From: CAZYXO01 sp964651315
GTDB taxonomy: Bacteria; Bacillota_I; Bacilli_A; RF39; UBA660
Direction: 5' to 3'
Assembly: GCA_964651315.1 (NCBI GenBank)
Contig: CAZYXO010000020.1
Coordinates: 1 to 15,945 of the forward strand
Length of the DNA: 15,945 nt
The position numbers and the translations under genes are program-made. Under the pieces are notes generated by a model. It searched no databases and was not told the DNA's origin. It saw nothing but the letters and a program-made list of their open reading frames with translations. Positions 13,974 to 15,945 of the stretch are shown here, piece after piece. How positions within the stretch are numbered: position 1 is the stretch's first letter; each line of letters begins with the position of its first letter.

Positions 13974-14222
13974 AAATATTTATTTAAAAAGGCAATTACA
14001 ATTAATAAAAAAAGAGCAGAATTAATAGTTAAATTATTAATAATTCTTGATGCTATTGTTTGTATATTACTGCTATATTTTGGTTTGAAGTATGAACTTG
14101 GCAATTTAGAAAATATGAAAGAAAAATATGATTTAATTGGAATATGTTTATCTTTTTTTGGGATTTTCGTCGGTTGGATCATGATAAGAATAATAAAAAA
14201 ATATAAAATAGAAAAACTATAA
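13974..14222 (+). pseudogene. Remnant of a two-helix membrane protein
   Basis: An open frame without a usable start. Its first in-frame ATG (14115) is two-fifths of the way from the end. From about 14013 it encodes RAELIVKLLIILDAIVCILL, then a polar stretch (KYELGNLENMKEKYD), a second hydrophobic helix (LIGICLSFFGIFVGWIMI) and a basic end (IKKYKIEKL), a clear two-helix inner-membrane layout. An ATG at 13967 in another frame (MLKIFI-stop) would join it after one frameshift in TTTATTTAAAAA. The position behind an immunity pair and in front of a terminator suggests an orphan immunity gene for another toxin; that is inference. Confidence 0.45.
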
Positions 14223-14253
14223 AAGTATTAGAAATAAAAACTAATACTTTTTC
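14221..14253 (+). terminator. Rho-independent terminator closing the RHS/immunity region
   Basis: AAAAGTATTAG (14221-14231) and CTAATACTTTT (14241-14251) form a perfect 11-bp stem around a 9-base A-rich loop, followed by TT. Confidence 0.75.
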
Positions 14254-14281
14254 TATTATTGAATTATAAAATAAATATATT

Positions 14282-14303
14282 CTAGTGATTATCCAGTAAT
14301 AAT
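14282..14303 (+). promoter_or_regulatory. Tandem 11-bp repeat element upstream of the collar gene
   Basis: CTAGTGATTAT (14282-14292) then CCAGTAATAAT (14293-14303). It matches the element upstream of the RHS gene, and the matching continues with CATA further right. TACTAT at 14308-14313 may be the -10. Confidence 0.55.
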
Positions 14304-14334
14304 TTCATACTATAAGTGTGAAAGGAAGTGCAAA

Positions 14335-15459
14335 ATGAATTTAAATGATAATTTAACTGGAACTAATAATATTACAATAACTGATTCACTTAATAATCCG
14401 CTTTTAAAATTAAAAATAAGTACTAATGCAAATACAATTATTCCCTCTAATAATGAGTTAATTGTTTATATTAATAAGACAAGTAGTTTATCTAATGAAT
14501 GTAAAGAATATGTTTTTAACTTAAATACTCCATTAAAATACTATAATAATATAAGTGATGAATTTATTCTTGAGCCTAAATATATTAATAATGAAGTAAT
14601 TATGACATGTTATGTTATTCATAAAATTGGTATTAATGAAAATAGTTTATATGAATTAACTACTCCATTAATAGAAGAAATAGAATATCAAGCAATTACT
14701 TTATTTGCAAATAATAACTATATTTATACTAATTATAATAATGCTTTATTAGATATTGTATATCCAAAAAGTAATAATTTAAATAATAGATATGTAAGTC
14801 AGGCAATATTTAATGAACATTTAGACAGTACAATTGATATGAACGATATTTATTTTAAAGATGTATTCAGTAAAGTTAATGATAATATTAATATATGTGC
14901 AAATAATTTAGAAGTATCATGTATTACTAGTAGTAATGAAAACTTTAGTTTAGATAGCAATGGGAATTTAACTGTAAATAGTATTACTACTTCTACTGGG
15001 AATGGCCTTGATTTAACAGAAGTTTTTAATAATGTTTATCCTGTTGGAGCAATTTATTTATCAGTTACAAGTACTAGTCCATCAGTATTATTTGGTGGAA
15101 CTTGGGAACAAATTAGTGATAAATTTCTATTAGGAGCAAGTAGTACTTATCCAGTGGGAACAACTGGTGGTTCTATAAGTCATTCTCACACAATACCAGC
15201 ACATAATCATATTCTTGGTGATTCTGGATATGCAAAATTGACATTGAACGAAAATTACATATATCAAAGGGAAGTTTCCGGAACATCTGAAATGAATTAC
15301 AGAAAAACATTAAATAGTTCTTATTCAGGTGTGACAAACACACGTAATTTTGGAACTGCTTTAGGTGGTACTACAAATAATTCTAATCAATTAACCTCTA
15401 GTACAACAAATAATATTCCTCCATATTTAACGGTATATATGTGGAAAAGAATTTCGTAA
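14335..15459 (+). CDS. Phage tail-collar/fibre-like protein, stand-alone
   Basis: A 374-residue protein with a good AAAGGAAG ribosome site. Residues 1-145 form a beta-rich domain (ITITDSLNNPLLKLKIS at 13-29) like the attachment domain of siphovirus baseplate or fibre proteins. About 150-225 is a repeat-like linker (FSLDSNGNLTVNSITTS). From 235 comes a tail-collar-like end: YPVGAIYLSV, FGGTWEQISDKFLLGA, the His-rich ISHSHTIPAHNH (281-292), which in phage fibres can bind metal along a trimer, and IPPYLTVYMWKR at the C-terminus. There is no signal peptide and no other phage structural gene nearby. A receptor-binding tip is the likely role. The upstream element is shared with the RHS gene. Confidence 0.82.
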   Translation: MNLNDNLTGTNNITITDSLNNPLLKLKISTNANTIIPSNNELIVYINKTSSLSNECKEYVFNLNTPLKYYNNISDEFILEPKYINNEVIMTCYVIHKIGINENSLYELTTPLIEEIEYQAITLFANNNYIYTNYNNALLDIVYPKSNNLNNRYVSQAIFNEHLDSTIDMNDIYFKDVFSKVNDNINICANNLEVSCITSSNENFSLDSNGNLTVNSITTSTGNGLDLTEVFNNVYPVGAIYLSVTSTSPSVLFGGTWEQISDKFLLGASSTYPVGTTGGSISHSHTIPAHNHILGDSGYAKLTLNENYIYQREVSGTSEMNYRKTLNSSYSGVTNTRNFGTALGGTTNNSNQLTSSTTNNIPPYLTVYMWKRIS

Positions 15460-15482
15460 AAGGCATTAATTTGTCTTTTTTT
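15459..15482 (+). terminator. Terminator after the collar gene
   Basis: AAAGGCA (15459-15465) pairs with TGTCTTT (15472-15478), one G-U pair, loop TTAATT, followed by further T residues. It starts in the stop codon. Confidence 0.65.
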
Positions 15483-15551
15483 GTTACATATGCCGACATT
15501 GAATAATGTATTGTTCATAAAATAAAGAAAGAAAAAACTAAAAGTAATGAG

Positions 15552-15911
15552 ATGAAAAAGATGGAAAACTATTTAAATATTAAACATAAATTAAATATTT
15601 TGAATACAAGTATTGAGATATTAAAAGAATATGATAAAAGTATTGCTAATTGCACTGAAAAATTAAGTGTTACTAAAAAGAAATTAAAAGAAAAAATGAG
15701 TATTATTGAAAATGATTTAAAGGCTTTAAAAGGAATAGAAAACGAATTATATTATGAAATAATCGTTAATGGTTATAAACCAACTAAAGCAGTAGATATT
15801 GTAGCATTTAAAGAAGACATAGATGCATCTACTATATGGAAGAAATATTATCCGAACGTTAAAAATAAAATTAATGATTTTAAAGCAATAATTAAAGATG
15901 ATTTTGTTTGA
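15552..15911 (+). CDS. Small coiled-coil protein with possible C-terminal HTH
   Basis: A 119-residue protein I cannot assign firmly. Residues 8-68 are a charged helical run with leucine/isoleucine spacing typical of a coiled coil. The end (YYEIIVNGYKPTKAVDIVA, then STIWKKYYPNVKNKI) looks like a helix-turn-helix as in small phage sigma-like or ArpU-type regulators, where a residue run such as KAVDIVA forms one helix and STIWKKYY the recognition helix. DNA binding is therefore plausible but unproven. A start at 15561 (MENYLN) is equally possible, since GAGATG lies just upstream of it and no strong site precedes 15552. The stop TGA overlaps the -35 of an outward promoter. Confidence 0.6.
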   Translation: MKKMENYLNIKHKLNILNTSIEILKEYDKSIANCTEKLSVTKKKLKEKMSIIENDLKALKGIENELYYEIIVNGYKPTKAVDIVAFKEDIDASTIWKKYYPNVKNKINDFKAIIKDDFV

Positions 15912-15936
15912 AATATCGACATTATTATGGTATAAT
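15908..15936 (+). promoter_or_regulatory. Strong promoter reading out of the right edge
   Basis: TTGAAA (15908-15913), 17-base spacer, TATAAT (15931-15936) with extended -10 TGG (15928-15930). It overlaps the stop of the preceding gene and drives something beyond the window. Confidence 0.7.
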
Positions 15937-15945
15937 CATACTTGC

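Larger units (their letters stand above)
13874..14334. other. 461-base stretch between immunity pseudogene and collar gene
   Basis: Contains, in order, about 100 AT-rich bases with only a 10-codon reading frame (ATG at 13928, MKTFKKTKNN), a start-less membrane-protein frame (13974-14222), a terminator (14221-14253), and the tandem repeat element upstream of the collar gene. I see no RNA gene. Confidence 0.6.

Noticed and set aside
13970..14182. Minus-strand frame of 70 codons
   Set aside because: The plus strand gives a coherent two-helix membrane protein over the same bases, and the minus frame has no ribosome site.
14335..15945. A prophage at the right end
   Set aside because: Only one tail-like gene and one possible regulator are visible; no integrase, capsid, terminase or attachment sites.

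Overview
The window is very AT-rich DNA from a low-GC Bacillota (Bacilli) lineage, probably an uncultured gut or Mollicutes-related group. Three things point there: the order rpsP-khpA followed by rimM-trmD, a CotE-like spore-coat protein at the left edge, and the strong A/T codon bias. The genetic code is standard: TGA ends rimM, the minus-strand gene and the last gene, and tryptophan is TGG. The exact taxon is inference.

Positions 1-5025 hold mostly housekeeping genes. After the end of a CotE-like gene come rpsP and khpA, then a Fic-family gene bounded by its own promoter and terminators. A tight run follows: YgjP-like metallopeptidase, SpoU rRNA/tRNA methyltransferase, rimM, trmD and an unrecognised 153-residue gene. 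Several junctions overlap as TAATG or ATGA, so these genes are probably one translationally coupled operon.

Positions 4990-6453 hold a DinJ/YafQ-type toxin-antitoxin pair with its own promoter and operator-like palindrome. It is bracketed by two perfect 35-bp copies of a terminator hairpin, like a small inserted cassette. A methyltransferase-like gene on the minus strand converges on the right-hand copy.

Positions 6508-14253 are the accessory centre: an RHS/YD-repeat polymorphic toxin locus. The RHS gene is broken into three frames. One break looks like an internal deletion plus a frame change in its DNRLRE-like domain; the other is a simple slip in an AATAAATAA tract. It carries two carbohydrate-binding-like modules, a beta-trefoil lectin-like insertion and a C-terminal GIY-YIG-like nuclease toxin. 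A putative immunity gene starts directly after the toxin stop. It is followed by a second copy, 556 bp of which differs by a single base, and that base creates a stop at codon 8. The 3' parts of the two copies are clearly diverged. A start-less two-helix membrane-protein remnant follows.

Positions 14282-15945 hold a stand-alone phage tail-collar-like protein, a small coiled-coil/possible HTH protein, and a strong outward promoter at the right edge. The collar gene and the RHS gene share the same tandem 11-bp repeat element (CTAGTGATTATC-AGTAATA) upstream, which links a tail-fibre-like protein and a toxin in one possible regulon. That is the most novel lead here.
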